A stretch of 43,349 nt of DNA from contig CAMVAV010000014.1 in assembly GCA_947165595.1 (NCBI GenBank), forward strand, positions 1 through 43,349, read 5' to 3'. The first letter of the stretch is position 1; every line of letters starts with the position of its first letter. Origin of the DNA: an uncultured Clostridia bacterium (GTDB lineage Bacteria; Bacillota; Clostridia; Oscillospirales; Oscillospiraceae). Position numbers and translations under genes: made by a program. This document shows positions 7,781 through 15,861 of this stretch, piece after piece. The notes beneath the pieces were generated by a model. That model worked only from the letters and a program-made list of their open reading frames with translations. It was not told the DNA's origin and searched no databases.

Positions 7781-9369
7781 TTGTGGCCTCCCTTCTTCAT
7801 CACATGGATGTCCTCGGGACGGAAGACGAGGCCGACCTCGGAGCCCTCCTCCGCGGCGCGGGTGGTTGAAACCTTGTACTCGTAGCCCGCCGTGGCGAAG
7901 GTCACGTCGTAGACGCCCGGCGTGATGGTCTCGGGATCAAAGTCGTACTTGACGTCGGTGATCTCGACCTGCTCGTTTTCATCCTCCAGGCTCCATGCCG
8001 ACGCGGTCGCCCACATCTTGAGATCGGTATCCAGCGCGATGCTCTCCTGAATATCCTCGACCTTTTTGAAGAAGTTCATCGCGTAGATCTCTTCCTGATA
8101 CACCGTGCTCTCCACGCGGTTCTCCTTGACGACCAGCGCGCGCACGGTGATGGAGGTGCCGGCGGCGGTGGCGAAGGTGACGGAGTATTCGCCGGTCTCG
8201 GGCTTGATGTCGTAATCGACGGTCTTGATGGAGACGTTTTCCTCCGTCTCGGCGATCCACGCCTCCGCGGAGGCGAGCGCAATGACCTTTGCGTCGCTGA
8301 GCGAGGCCGCGTCCGCGACGTCCAGAATGAAACCGCTGGCGCTGATCTTTTCGCCCGCTTCGGCATTGAACACCGGTTTATCCTGCGAGACCTGCATCTT
8401 GACGGTGATGGAGGTGCCGGCGCGGGTCTCGACGACGGTGTCGTAGTGCATTCCCTTGAAAAGCTGGGATTTGACCACGCCCTTGAGCATGCCCTCCCCG
8501 CGGGGGACGATGTCCAGGTGCTCGGGACGGATGACGATGTCGACCTTCTCATTCTTTTCAAAGCCGCGCGCCTTGCAGGGAAACTTCTTATCCTCGAACA
8601 TTACGAGGTCGTCGTCCAGCATCACGCCTTCGATGATGTTCGTCTCGCCGATGAAGTTCGCGACGAACTCGTTGACCGGGCGGCGGTAGATCTCGGTCGG
8701 CGTGCCGATCTGCTGGATCTCGCCGGCGTTGATGACAACGATCTTGTCCGACATCGTCAGCGCCTCCTCCTGATCGTGCGTGACGAAGATGAAGGTGATG
8801 CCGACCTCCTGCTGGATGCTCTTGAGTTCGTGCTGCATTTCCTTGCGCAGCTTGAGGTCCAGCGCGCCCAGCGGCTCGTCGAGCAGCAACACGCTCGGCT
8901 CGTTGACAAGGGCGCGGGCGATGGCAATGCGCTGCTGCTGACCGCCGGAGAGCTCCGTCACGTTGCGCTTGCCGTAGCCCTCCAGATTCACGAGGCGCAG
9001 CATGCGCATGACCTTCTGCTCGATGACGTCCTTGGGCTCCTTCTTGATCGTCAGGCCGAAGGCGATGTTGTCGTACACGTTCATGTGCGGGAACAGCGCG
9101 TACTTCTGGAACACGGTGTTGATCTCGCGCTTGTAGGGCGGGACGCTGAGGATATCCTCGCCGTCGAAGAGGACCTTGCCCTCGGTCGGCTGCAGGAAGC
9201 CGCCCAGAATGCGCAGCAGCGTCGTTTTGCCGCAGCCGGAGGGCCCGAGCAGCGTCACGAACTCGTTTTCATAGATGTCCAGGGATACGCCCTTGAGCAC
9301 GACCGTTCCGTCCTCAAAGCTTTTGACGATATTCTTGAATTGAATGAGCTTCTTTGCTTCTTCCGCCAT
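7777..9369 (-). CDS. potA: Spermidine/putrescine ABC transporter ATPase PotA, enlarged by a duplicated beta-rich insert
   Basis: 530 residues, against roughly 350-380 for ordinary PotA. Residues 1-240 are a normal ATPase: Walker [10 protein letters not shown] (42-50), Q-loop [10 protein letters not shown], signature [15 protein letters not shown] (140-154), Walker [13 protein letters not shown]-loop THDQEEALT. Residues 241-330 begin the TOBE regulatory domain ([24 protein letters not shown]), and the usual end of that domain, [15 protein letters not shown], is at 512-526. Between them, at about 341-508, lies extra sequence with two similar units (357-414 and 446-503): each runs A.ASAEAW/ATASAW, an acidic stretch, V.YD(I/F).PET, G.Y.VTFATA. 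They resemble small Ig-like or beta-sandwich repeats. Powers polyamine uptake through PotBC; the TOBE region normally senses the polyamine or sets activity. Good SD AAGGAG before the ATG. Confidence 0.93.
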   Translation of the reverse strand: MAEEAKKLIQFKNIVKSFEDGTVVLKGVSLDIYENEFVTLLGPSGCGKTTLLRILGGFLQPTEGKVLFDGEDILSVPPYKREINTVFQKYALFPHMNVYDNIAFGLTIKKEPKDVIEQKVMRMLRLVNLEGYGKRNVTELSGGQQQRIAIARALVNEPSVLLLDEPLGALDLKLRKEMQHELKSIQQEVGITFIFVTHDQEEALTMSDKIVVINAGEIQQIGTPTEIYRRPVNEFVANFIGETNIIEGVMLDDDLVMFEDKKFPCKARGFEKNEKVDIVIRPEHLDIVPRGEGMLKGVVKSQLFKGMHYDTVVETRAGTSITVKMQVSQDKPVFNAEAGEKISASGFILDVADAASLSDAKVIALASAEAWIAETEENVSIKTVDYDIKPETGEYSVTFATAAGTSITVRALVVKENRVESTVYQEEIYAMNFFKKVEDIQESIALDTDLKMWATASAWSLEDENEQVEITDVKYDFDPETITPGVYDVTFATAGYEYKVSTTRAAEEGSEVGLVFRPEDIHVMKKGGHK

Positions 9370-9420
9370 AGCATTCTCTCTCCTTATATAAATACAATGC
9401 GACGATCGGATCCGTAACGC

Positions 9421-9954
9421 TCAGAACAGGGGAGGCGTCGATACCCAAAGCACATGCGCCGGCGTCTTGTGCTCGTTCCGCAGGCTGTGGAAGGTGCGCC
9501 CGTGAAGGTAGAACGTTTCGCCACGACGCAGCGCCAGGCGCTTGCCGTCGCACTCCAGGACCACGGAACCGTCCGCCACGTAGCCGAATTCCTCACCGCT
9601 GTGGGGCTGCACCTCAAAGGACCGCCCGTCGGCGGGAAGCGTCAGCAGGATCGGTTCCATACGGTTTTTCTGCGTGTTCGGGACGATCCAGTGGATCGTG
9701 CACTCCTCGCGCTCGTCCACAAAGAAGTCGGACTCGCGGAATACGATCTGCTCCGCTTTTTCCTCCTTGAAAAAATCGGACAGATTGGTGCCGAGCGCCT
9801 CCACGATGTCGCTGAGCGAATCGAGGGAGGGGGTCGTCAGGTTTCGCTCGAGCTGGGACAAAAAGCCCTTGGTCAGCTCGCTTCTGCTGGCCAGCTCCTC
9901 CAGCGTCAGCCCCTTTTGCGTGCGAAGCTGCTTGATTTTACCGCCGACGTCCAT
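9421..9954 (-). CDS. XRE-cupin (PuuR-like) regulator of polyamine transport
   Basis: 177 residues from the ATG at 9954, chosen because GGAGG lies 7 bases upstream; an upstream in-frame extension to 10023 overlaps the promoter. Residues 1-65 are a helix-turn-helix of the XRE type (IKQLRTQKGLTLEELASRS, TKGFLSQLERNLTTPSLDSL). Residues 110-175 are a cupin barrel (VQPHSGEEFGYVADGSVVLE, LRRGETFYLHGRTFHSLRNE) that binds a small ligand. This domain pair is that of PuuR and of the regulators found in front of potABCD in Gram-positive bacteria; polyamine response is inferred. The gene is 51 bp before potA in the same direction and likely controls its own operon. Confidence 0.88.
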   Translation of the reverse strand: MDVGGKIKQLRTQKGLTLEELASRSELTKGFLSQLERNLTTPSLDSLSDIVEALGTNLSDFFKEEKAEQIVFRESDFFVDEREECTIHWIVPNTQKNRMEPILLTLPADGRSFEVQPHSGEEFGYVADGSVVLECDGKRLALRRGETFYLHGRTFHSLRNEHKTPAHVLWVSTPPLF

Positions 9955-9969
9955 CCCACTGCCTCCAAG

Positions 9970-9985
9970 GTTCAATATAGTGAAC
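9970..9985. promoter_or_regulatory. Possible operator for the XRE-cupin regulator
   Basis: Inverted repeat GTTCA-N6-TGAAC in the leader just downstream of the predicted start of transcription of the XRE-pot operon; a second, imperfect dyad (GAACAAAATGTTTTC) begins at 9983. Position and symmetry fit an autoregulatory site, but no binding motif is known to me for this protein. Confidence 0.35.
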
Positions 9986-10014
9986 AAAATGTTTTCGATA
10001 TAAAACCATATGCT

Positions 10015-10043
10015 ATGATACACGCAGGCGGGAAAAAAAGCAA
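10015..10043 (-). promoter_or_regulatory. Promoter of the XRE-potABCD operon
   Basis: On the minus strand: -35 TTGCTT (10043-10038), exactly 17 bp, -10 TATCAT (10020-10015), about 60 bp upstream of the XRE start. No clearly better promoter was seen in the 51-bp XRE-potA gap, only a weak TTACGG/TATTTA pair. Confidence 0.55.
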
Positions 10044-10091
10044 CAGAAAATTAAACTTTTGGTTTATAAAATCAAACTTTCTACAAATAAG

Positions 10092-10117
10092 AAAAGCAGG
10101 GGCTTATTTCGCCCCTG
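10092..10117 (-). terminator. Terminator overlapping the end of the pseudouridine synthase gene
   Basis: Stem CAGGGGC (10097-10103) / GCCCCTG (10111-10117); the loop contains the stop codon (10104-10106). On the minus strand the stem is followed by GCTTTTC. On the plus strand five T follow, but no plus-strand gene ends here. Confidence 0.6.
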
Positions 10118-11093
10118 TTTTTGTCTGTTTGGTGCATGGCGGAAAGTATTTTTCCCGAAAGGGGACCGACTCCACCGCGAATTCCTTTCCCCTCAGGTAT
10201 GAAAGCGTCCCTGCGTCGGTGGGGAAGTCGAAGCGCAGGCGGTAGGAGCAGAGCAGCTGCGCCTTTTCCCCATAACGCCGGTTCGTCTCTCCGCTTCCGT
10301 ATTTCCCGTCTCCGAGCAGCGGATGACCGAGGTCGGCGAAGCTTGCGCGGATCTGGTGCGTGCGGCCCGTCAGCAGCTCCGCCTCGACGAGCGACAACTC
10401 GCCGCGCGTTTCCAGCGTATCGTAGAGCGTTACGGCGCTGCGCCCGTCCGGCACGGCGCGGTGGTAGACGCGCATACGCCCCTCGCGCTCGTCCTTTCGC
10501 AAAACGCACTCGATGCGCCCCTTCGGCGGCTCGGGCCGGCCGAGACAGACGCAGAGGTAGCGCTTTGTCAGCTCGCGGTCCCTGATCTTTTCGTTCAGGA
10601 TACGCAGAGCCTCCGCGTTTTTCGCCGCGATGACGATGCCGCCGGTGTTTCGGTCGATGCGGTTGCAAAGCGCCGGCGTGAAGGCGCTTTCCTCCCGCGG
10701 GCGCCACTCGCGCTTCTGATAGAGGTAGGCCAGAAAGTGATCCACAAGGGTGACGCCCGTATCGCCGTCGCCGGCGTGGCAAAGCTGACCGGCGGGCTTG
10801 TCGAGCAGCGCGATATTCTCATCCTCATAGACGATGCTCAGGCGCGGAGAGGCGATGGTGAGATAGACGTTGTTCCTGTCCGGCGCGGCAAAAAACTCGT
10901 CGTTGACGTAGCACTGCACCGCGTCGCCCTCGCTCAGCCGCAGGTCCCGCGCCGCGCGCGCGCCGTTGACCTTGATGCGCTTGAGGCGGAGGTACTTTTG
11001 CGCCAGCGACGCGGGGAGCAGGGGGATCGCCTTGGCAAGAAACCGGTCCAGCCGCTGACCGGCGTCGTTTTTGCCGATGATAAACTCCCGCAT
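10104..11093 (-). CDS. RluA/RluD family pseudouridine synthase
   Basis: 329 residues. Residues 12-65 are an S4 RNA-binding domain (QRLDRFLAKAIP, YLRLKRIKVNGARAARD). The catalytic domain follows, with NRIDRNTGG holding the active Asp (D147; family consensus H-R-L-D-x-x-T-S-G) and KRYLCVCLGRP and GRTHQIRASFADLGHPLLGD, the other RluA-family motifs. Converts uridine to pseudouridine in 23S rRNA or tRNA; the exact target base is not readable from sequence. GGGAGG lies 8 bases before the ATG. It diverges from yceD-rpmF, which is also ribosome-related. Confidence 0.9.
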   Translation of the reverse strand: MREFIIGKNDAGQRLDRFLAKAIPLLPASLAQKYLRLKRIKVNGARAARDLRLSEGDAVQCYVNDEFFAAPDRNNVYLTIASPRLSIVYEDENIALLDKPAGQLCHAGDGDTGVTLVDHFLAYLYQKREWRPREESAFTPALCNRIDRNTGGIVIAAKNAEALRILNEKIRDRELTKRYLCVCLGRPEPPKGRIECVLRKDEREGRMRVYHRAVPDGRSAVTLYDTLETRGELSLVEAELLTGRTHQIRASFADLGHPLLGDGKYGSGETNRRYGEKAQLLCSYRLRFDFPTDAGTLSYLRGKEFAVESVPFREKYFPPCTKQTKTGAK

Positions 11094-11121
11094 AAGCCGC
11101 GCCTCCCGAGCTTTTTATGCT

Positions 11122-11150
11122 ATTTTACGGCATGAAAAAGATTTTTTCAA
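11122..11150 (-). promoter_or_regulatory. Promoter of the pseudouridine synthase gene
   Basis: On the minus strand: -35 TTGAAA (11150-11145), 17 bp, -10 TAAAAT (11127-11122). It stands back to back with the yceD promoter, the two -35 boxes being 18 bp apart. Confidence 0.7.
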
Positions 11151-11168
11151 GAAAAAGCAAAAAAATGT

Positions 11169-11197
11169 TTGACAAGCAGGGGGCACTTAACTATAAT
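11169..11197 (+). promoter_or_regulatory. Consensus sigma-A promoter of yceD-rpmF
   Basis: TTGACA (11169-11174), 17 bp, TATAAT (11192-11197): both hexamers perfect, as expected for a highly expressed ribosomal-protein transcript. Confidence 0.85.
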
Positions 11198-11224
11198 ATT
11201 ACTCGTGTCATTGTGAGGTGCGTC

Positions 11225-11713
11225 ATGCGTCTTGATGTAAAAGGTATCCTTCACACGCCCGGAGACGGAATTGCATTCAACGAGGAATTGGATCTTTCCG
11301 ATGTGGACTTCGGCGGCGTGTGTCCGGCGGTTCGGCCCGTCTCAGTGGTAGGGTCGGTGCGGAACATTGCCGGGATGCTTCGTTTGCAGATGGACGTCGA
11401 CACGCTGCTCTCCTGTGTGTGCGACCGCTGCGGGAGCCCGTTTGAAAAGCCCTTCCACATTTCGCTGGAGCGTTTGCTCGCAAGCGAGCTGGAGGAGGAG
11501 GACAACGACGAGATCCTGCTGCTCGACGACGGCGCGTTCGATCTGGACGAGCTGACGCGGGAGGCGTACATCCTCAATATGGACACGAAAATGCTTTGCC
11601 GCGAGGACTGCAAGGGCCTGTGCCCCGGCTGCGGCGCAAACCTCAACGTGGAGGAATGCCGCTGCAAAAAGGAGATCGACCCGCGCTGGGCGGCGCTGCA
11701 AAAGCTGCTGTAA
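11225..11713 (+). CDS. yceD: YceD/DUF177 family metal-binding protein
   Basis: 162 residues from the ATG at 11225 (GAGGTG upstream, and the consensus promoter at 11169-11197 lies inside any longer reading). Matches DUF177: CDRCGSPFEKPF (first Cys pair) followed by an acidic middle (ELEEEDNDEILLLDDGAFDLDE) and a C-terminal Cys cluster CREDCKGLCPGCGANLN..ECRCKKE, which probably binds zinc. It always sits before rpmF in bacteria and is linked to 23S rRNA accumulation and ribosome assembly in plants and E. coli; its exact action is unsettled. The rpmF start is 42 bp downstream. Confidence 0.9.
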   Translation: MRLDVKGILHTPGDGIAFNEELDLSDVDFGGVCPAVRPVSVVGSVRNIAGMLRLQMDVDTLLSCVCDRCGSPFEKPFHISLERLLASELEEEDNDEILLLDDGAFDLDELTREAYILNMDTKMLCREDCKGLCPGCGANLNVEECRCKKEIDPRWAALQKLL

Positions 11714-11755
11714 ATTTCACGGCGAAACGCCGTTGTCGATCAAGGAGGTGTCAAC

Positions 11756-11953
11756 ATGGCAGTCCCTAAGGGGAAGGTTTCCCGCGCAAGGCGTGATAAG
11801 AGGCGCAGCTCTCACTGGAAGCTGACCGCTCCGAAGCTGGTCGCGTGCAAGAAGTGCGGCGCGCTGCATCAGCCGCACAGAATGTGCCCCGAGTGCGGTA
11901 CGTACAACGGACGCACCGTCAAGGTCATCGAGGCGAAGACCGCGGCGGAATAA
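11756..11953 (+). CDS. rpmF: 50S ribosomal protein L32
   Basis: 65 residues, full length. The N-terminus MAVPKGKVSRARRDKRRS is the L32 signature. Two Cys pairs, CKKCG and CPECG, separated by ten residues, form the zinc-binding (C+) version of L32. Preceded by AAGGAGGTG with good spacing. Co-transcribed with yceD and closed by a terminator. Confidence 0.97.
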   Translation: MAVPKGKVSRARRDKRRSSHWKLTAPKLVACKKCGALHQPHRMCPECGTYNGRTVKVIEAKTAAE

Positions 11954-11970
11954 GAAATTCATACCGAATG

Positions 11971-12001
11971 AAAAAGCACGGCAGTAAGCCGTGCTTTTTT
12001 G
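11971..12001 (+). terminator. Terminator of yceD-rpmF
   Basis: Stem AAAAAGCACGGC / GCCGTGCTTTTT with loop AGTAA and a six-T tail, 18 bp after the rpmF stop. Confidence 0.9.
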
Positions 12002-12024
12002 TTGGGTCCGTCATCGGTTTTCAG

Positions 12025-12060
12025 TTGTGTTTTTGAAATAATATGATAGAATACTATAAA
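12025..12060 (+). promoter_or_regulatory. Promoter region of the lepB operon
   Basis: Two overlapping candidates: TTGTGT (12025-12030)-N16-TAGAAT (12047-12052) and TTGAAA (12033-12038)-N16-TATAAA (12055-12060). Either would start the long lepB-to-17546/18247 transcript. Confidence 0.5.
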
Positions 12061-12082
12061 AATTGTTTTAACGGAGTGCAGC

Positions 12083-12718
12083 ATGGAAGAATTGGAAAAC
12101 GATCTGCCGCAGCAGGACGGCGAGCCCGGGGAAGAGGGAATGCCGGGGCGCGACCTGTACGAATGGGTGCGTTCCCTGGTGATGTCGGTATTGACGATCG
12201 TACTGCTTTTTACCTTTGTCGCGCGGATGATGGGCGTGCAGGGACCGTCCATGATCCCGACGCTTCAAAACGGCGACCGCCTGCTGGTGCTCAACGCGCC
12301 GCTGGTGAGCGAATTCCGGCAGGGAGACGTCGTCATCGCGCGCAAGGAGAGCTTTTCCGACGATCCGATCGTCAAGCGCATCATCGCGGTCGGCGGACAG
12401 ACGGTGGATATCGACTTCATCTCCGGCACGGTCTATGTGGACGGCACGGCGCTGGAGGAGGACTATATCAACGACCTCACCTATACCTATGAAGGAACCT
12501 CCTTTCCGCTGACGGTCCCGAACGGTTCGGTATTCCTGATGGGCGACAACCGCAACATGAGCACCGACAGCCGCGAGCCGCGCATCGGCACGGTAGACAC
12601 GCGCTATCTGATCGGCAAGGCGGTGTTCCTGCTCTTTCCGGGACCGGATTCCGTGACGGACAAGCGCGACTTCAGCCGCATCGGCGTGTTGAACGGGGCA
12701 AAGAGCCATGCAGGTTGA
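12083..12718 (+). CDS. lepB: Signal peptidase I
   Basis: 211 residues. A short acidic cytoplasmic N-terminus is followed by one membrane anchor (LVMSVLTIVLLFTFVAR, about 33-50). The catalytic Ser is in GPSMIPTL and the general-base Lys in IVKRIIAVGGQTVDI. The third family box, VFLMGDNRNMSTDSR, is present. Removes signal peptides from exported proteins, for instance the lysozyme and SpoIID-domain protein of this window. One trans-membrane anchor is the usual Gram-positive form. ACGGAG lies before the ATG; the end overlaps ylqF by 11 bp. Confidence 0.95.
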   Translation: MEELENDLPQQDGEPGEEGMPGRDLYEWVRSLVMSVLTIVLLFTFVARMMGVQGPSMIPTLQNGDRLLVLNAPLVSEFRQGDVVIARKESFSDDPIVKRIIAVGGQTVDIDFISGTVYVDGTALEEDYINDLTYTYEGTSFPLTVPNGSVFLMGDNRNMSTDSREPRIGTVDTRYLIGKAVFLLFPGPDSVTDKRDFSRIGVLNGAKSHAG

Positions 12719-13595
12719 CAATCTGAGCTGGTTCCCCGGGCACATGACCAAAACGCGGCGCATGATCGCCGCGGAGCTCGGGAACGTGGACGCGGTATGC
12801 GAGATCGTCGACGCGCGCATTCCGCTCTCGTCGCGCAATCCCGAGATCGACGCCCTGACGGCGGGGAAGCCGCGCCTTGTGGTGCTCAACCGCGTCGATC
12901 AGGCGGACCCGGAAGCAACAAAGCGCTGGGCAGCGTGGTTCCGCGGACAGGGCTGCGACGTGCTGGAGGCCGACGCGAAAAACGGCGCCGGCGTCAAACA
13001 GTTTGCGCCGGCGGTACGGACGCTGCTGCGGGAAAAGATCGCCGCCTATGAGGCAAAGGGACAGGTTGGGCGCGTGCTGCGCGTCATGGTGCTCGGCATC
13101 CCGAACGTCGGCAAGTCCACGTTTATCAATAAGGTCTCCGGCCGCAAGACGGCAAAGGCGGAGGACCGGCCCGGCGTCACCCGCAGCAAGCAATGGGTGC
13201 CTGTGGACAAAACGCTGGAACTGCTGGATACGCCCGGTATCCTCTGGCCCAAATTTGAGGACGCGTCCGTCGGGATGCGCCTTGCGTTCACCGGCGCGAT
13301 CCGCGACGAGGTCGTGGATATCGAGGAGCTGGCGATGCGCCTGATGGACTATCTCGGCAGATACTATCCCGAGGCGCTTTCCGCACGCTACCGGATCGCG
13401 GCCGAGCCCGGGGAGGACGGCTGGGCGCTGGTGGAGAAGGCGGGACGCAAGCGCGGCTTTCTGATTGCCGGCGGCGAGGTCGACACGGAGCGGATGAGCC
13501 GGATTTTGCTTGATGAATTCAGAGGTGGAAAGCTGGGACGCTTTACACTGGAAACGCCGCCGGAGGAGGAAAAAGGTGCCGGACCTGAGCTTTGA
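12708..13595 (+). CDS. ylqF: Ribosome biogenesis GTPase YlqF/RbgA
   Basis: 295 residues. Circularly permuted GTPase: N-terminal WFPGHMTKT motif of the family, then G4 (LNRVDQAD), G5, then G1 (GIPNVGKST), G2 and G3 (LLDTPGI). The C-terminal helical part (YLGRYYPEALSARYRI...) is the RNA-binding ANTAR-like domain. Drives a late step of 50S assembly. Overlaps lepB at the start and the rnhB start at its end, so the three are coupled. Confidence 0.94.
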   Translation: MQVDNLSWFPGHMTKTRRMIAAELGNVDAVCEIVDARIPLSSRNPEIDALTAGKPRLVVLNRVDQADPEATKRWAAWFRGQGCDVLEADAKNGAGVKQFAPAVRTLLREKIAAYEAKGQVGRVLRVMVLGIPNVGKSTFINKVSGRKTAKAEDRPGVTRSKQWVPVDKTLELLDTPGILWPKFEDASVGMRLAFTGAIRDEVVDIEELAMRLMDYLGRYYPEALSARYRIAAEPGEDGWALVEKAGRKRGFLIAGGEVDTERMSRILLDEFRGGKLGRFTLETPPEEEKGAGPEL

Positions 13596-14199
13596 AAACG
13601 AGGCGCGCGCCGCAGGCTATGCCATTGTGTGCGGCGTTGACGAAGCGGGCGCGGGCCCCCTTTGCGGGCCGGTCTATGCCGCTGCCGTCGTCCTGCCGGA
13701 GGACTGTGTGATCCCCGGACTGGACGACTCCAAAAAGCTGACGCCGCGCAAGCGCGACGAGCTTTATTCTGCGATACAGAACATTGCCGTCGCGTATTCG
13801 GTGTCGTGGGTGGACGAGAAGGAGATCGACGCGACGGATATCCTCAGCGCACGCATGAAGGCGATGCAGCTCGCCATCGACGCGCTCGCCGTCAGGGCGG
13901 ACTATGCGCTGGTCGACGGGAACCGCGACCACGGAAAAACCGCCGCGATCACGACGCCGCACCGCTGCCTGGTCCACGGGGACGGCCTTTCCGCGAGCAT
14001 CGCCGCCGCCTCGATCCTTGCCAAGGTCAGCCGCGACCGCTATGTGATCGACGTGCTGGACAAGCAGTACCCGGAGTACCGCTTCGCGCAGCACAAGGGG
14101 TACGGGACAAAGCTGCACCGCCAGATGTTTGACAGGTACGGCCCATGTCCGGCGCACCGCGTGACATTCCTGAAGAAATGGCAAAAGAAGGAGCAGTGA
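13576..14199 (+). CDS. rnhB: Ribonuclease HII, with a GAG instead of GRG motif
   Basis: 207 residues if started at the GTG at 13576, which has GGAGGAGG just upstream; an upstream ATG at 13510 would add 22 residues made of shifted ylqF sequence (an Arg/Lys run), which is unlikely. Catalytic acids are visible in GVDEAGAGPLCGP (Asp-Glu), in YALVDGNRDH, and further on in VIDVLDKQYPEYRFAQHKGYGTKLH. In most RNases HII the motif is DEAGRGPLAG; here Arg is replaced by Ala (see findings). Cleaves RNA in RNA-DNA hybrids and at single ribonucleotides in DNA. Overlaps ylqF by 20 bp and yraN by about 50. Confidence 0.92.
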   Translation: MPDLSFENEARAAGYAIVCGVDEAGAGPLCGPVYAAAVVLPEDCVIPGLDDSKKLTPRKRDELYSAIQNIAVAYSVSWVDEKEIDATDILSARMKAMQLAIDALAVRADYALVDGNRDHGKTAAITTPHRCLVHGDGLSASIAAASILAKVSRDRYVIDVLDKQYPEYRFAQHKGYGTKLHRQMFDRYGPCPAHRVTFLKKWQKKEQ

Positions 14200-14543
14200 C
14201 CAGCAAGGCGCGCGGCGATTGGGGCGAAAGCGCGGTCGCCGCGTATCTGCGCGAAAATGGGTATCAGATCGTCGCCTCAAATTACCGCTGCCGCTTCGGG
14301 GAGATCGACCTGATCGCGCGCGGCGGCGGCGTGCTCTGCTTTGTGGAGGTCAAGACGCGGAGCCGCTCCGACTTCGGCCTGCCGCGAGAATCCGTGACGG
14401 CGGCCAAGCAGAAGCGCCTGCGCACGACGGCGCTGTATTACCTCTCGACGCACGATCCCGACGCGGTCTGCCGCTTTGATGTGGCGGAGGTCTACGCGGA
14501 GGACGGCGGGACGCGGATCGAATACCTCGAGGACGCATTTTGA
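14145..14543 (+). CDS. yraN: YraN family (UPF0102) nuclease-like protein
   Basis: Up to 132 residues. The restriction-endonuclease-like core has all family motifs: ARGDWGESAVAAYL, IVASNYRCRFGEIDLIAR (Glu-Asp), LCFVEVKTRS (the E-x-K nuclease motif) and VTAAKQKRL. Start is uncertain: ATG 14145, ATG 14178 or GTG 14196; the last overlaps the rnhB stop (GTGA) and gives the usual short N-terminus, but its AAGGAG is only two bases away. The gene commonly sits next to rnhB; its substrate is not known, a role in DNA processing is assumed. Confidence 0.88.
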   Translation: MSGAPRDIPEEMAKEGAVTSKARGDWGESAVAAYLRENGYQIVASNYRCRFGEIDLIARGGGVLCFVEVKTRSRSDFGLPRESVTAAKQKRLRTTALYYLSTHDPDAVCRFDVAEVYAEDGGTRIEYLEDAF

Positions 14544-14571
14544 AACGCCGGATCGGAAGGGGGCGGAGGCT

Positions 14572-15582
14572 GTGGGAAGCAGCTGCGGCGAAAATCTTCG
14601 CCTGACGATTTTCGGACAGTCCCATTCGAGCGCGGTCGGCGCGACCGTGGAGGGCATCCCCGCCGGGGAGCGGATCGACGTGGAGCGCCTACGCGCGTTT
14701 CTTACCCGCCGCGCGCCGGGACAGGGCGAGCTTTGCTCTCCGCGGCAGGAAACGGACGAGCCGGAGTTTCTGTCGGGGCTGCGCGACGGCGTCACCTGCG
14801 GCGCGCCGCTGACCGTGATCCTCCGCAATCGCGACGCGCGCCCGGAGGACTATGATTCCATCAAAAACATCCCTCGCCCGGGGCACGCGGACTATACCGC
14901 CTGGGTCAAGTACGGCGCGGCGCGGGACTACGCCGGAGGCGGGCATTTTTCCGGACGTCTGACGGCGCCGCTCTGCGCGGCGGGCGGCATCTGCATCCAG
15001 CTTCTGGAGCGCGAGGGCGTCACCGTGCGCGCCCATGCCGCCGAGATCGGAGGCGAAACGGAGCCGGAGGCGATGGAGGCCGCGATCCGCAGGGCAAAAG
15101 CGGAGGGCGACAGCGTCGGCGGCGTCGTGGAGTGCGAGCTGCGCGGCGTTCCGGCGGGCCTCGGCGATCCGATCTTCGACGGGCTCGAAAACCGGATCGC
15201 GCGCATCGTATTCGGCATTCCCGCCGTCAAGGGCGTCGAATTTGGCGCGGGCTTCGCGTCCGCAAGGCTTCGCGGAAGCGAAAACAACGATCCGTTCAAG
15301 CTGGAGGACGGCAGGGTCGTCACAGCGACCAACCGCTGCGGCGGCATCCTCGGCGGCATCTCCACGGGAATGCCCATCGTATTTCGCGCGGCGTTCAAGC
15401 CGACGCCCTCCATAGCGCTGGAGCAGGAGAGCGTCGACCTCGAAGCCATGCGCCCGGCAAAGCTCCGCGTCGGGGGACGCCACGATCCCTGCATTGTGCC
15501 GCGCGCGATCCCCGCGGTGGAGGCGGCGGCGGCAATAGCCGTCTACGACGCGCTGCTGTCCCACAGAAAAGAAAGGCTGTAA
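14572..15582 (+). CDS. aroC: Chorismate synthase
   Basis: 336 residues from the GTG at 14572, preceded by GGAAGGGGG with eight-base spacing; the upstream in-frame sequence is shifted yraN. Makes chorismate from EPSP with reduced FMN, last step of the shikimate pathway. Motifs: FGQSHSSAVGATVEGIPAG (the His of the ESHG motif kept, Glu replaced by Gln), RPGHADYT, DYAGGGHFSGRLTAP, CGGILGGISTGMPI and GRHDPCIVPRAIPAVEA. The N-terminal form and GGHFSG (in place of GGRSSAR) fit a clostridial branch. First of four aromatic-pathway genes in a row. Confidence 0.94.
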   Translation: MGSSCGENLRLTIFGQSHSSAVGATVEGIPAGERIDVERLRAFLTRRAPGQGELCSPRQETDEPEFLSGLRDGVTCGAPLTVILRNRDARPEDYDSIKNIPRPGHADYTAWVKYGAARDYAGGGHFSGRLTAPLCAAGGICIQLLEREGVTVRAHAAEIGGETEPEAMEAAIRRAKAEGDSVGGVVECELRGVPAGLGDPIFDGLENRIARIVFGIPAVKGVEFGAGFASARLRGSENNDPFKLEDGRVVTATNRCGGILGGISTGMPIVFRAAFKPTPSIALEQESVDLEAMRPAKLRVGGRHDPCIVPRAIPAVEAAAAIAVYDALLSHRKERL

Positions 15583-15588
15583 AGGAAT

Positions 15589-15861
15589 ATGCAATTACAG
15601 GATTACCGTCTTGCGATCGACCGCGTCGACGACGAGCTGGTTCATTGCTTCGTCAAGCGGATGGAGCTATCGGCGCAGATCGCGGCGTATAAGAGGGAAC
15701 ACGGCCTTCCGGTGCGCGACGCGGAGCGCGAGCGGGAAAAGCTTGCGTCGGTTGGGGAAATGCTGCCGCCGGAGCTGAAGGACAGCGGCGCGGCTTTCTT
15801 TGAAACGATCCTTCGTTTGAGCCGCGAGCGTCAGGAACGCATCCTCGGCGGGGAAGCGTGA
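15589..15861 (+). CDS. Chorismate mutase (AroQ type)
   Basis: 90 residues, all-helical AroQ class. Pattern YRLAIDRVDDELVHCFVKRM, AQIAAYKREHGLPVRDAERE matches the family (first-helix Arg, Lys in KR, K in AYK and the D..RE segment that form the active site). Rearranges chorismate to prephenate, so it continues directly from aroC. Its stop (TGA 15859-15861) overlaps the next start. Confidence 0.9.
   Translation: MQLQDYRLAIDRVDDELVHCFVKRMELSAQIAAYKREHGLPVRDAEREREKLASVGEMLPPELKDSGAAFFETILRLSRERQERILGGEA

Noticed and set aside
9983-9997. Partly symmetrical GAACAAAATGTTTTC as an SOS or LexA box
   Set aside because: Neither the spacing nor the flanking gene (XRE regulator) fits LexA; kept only as a possible local operator.
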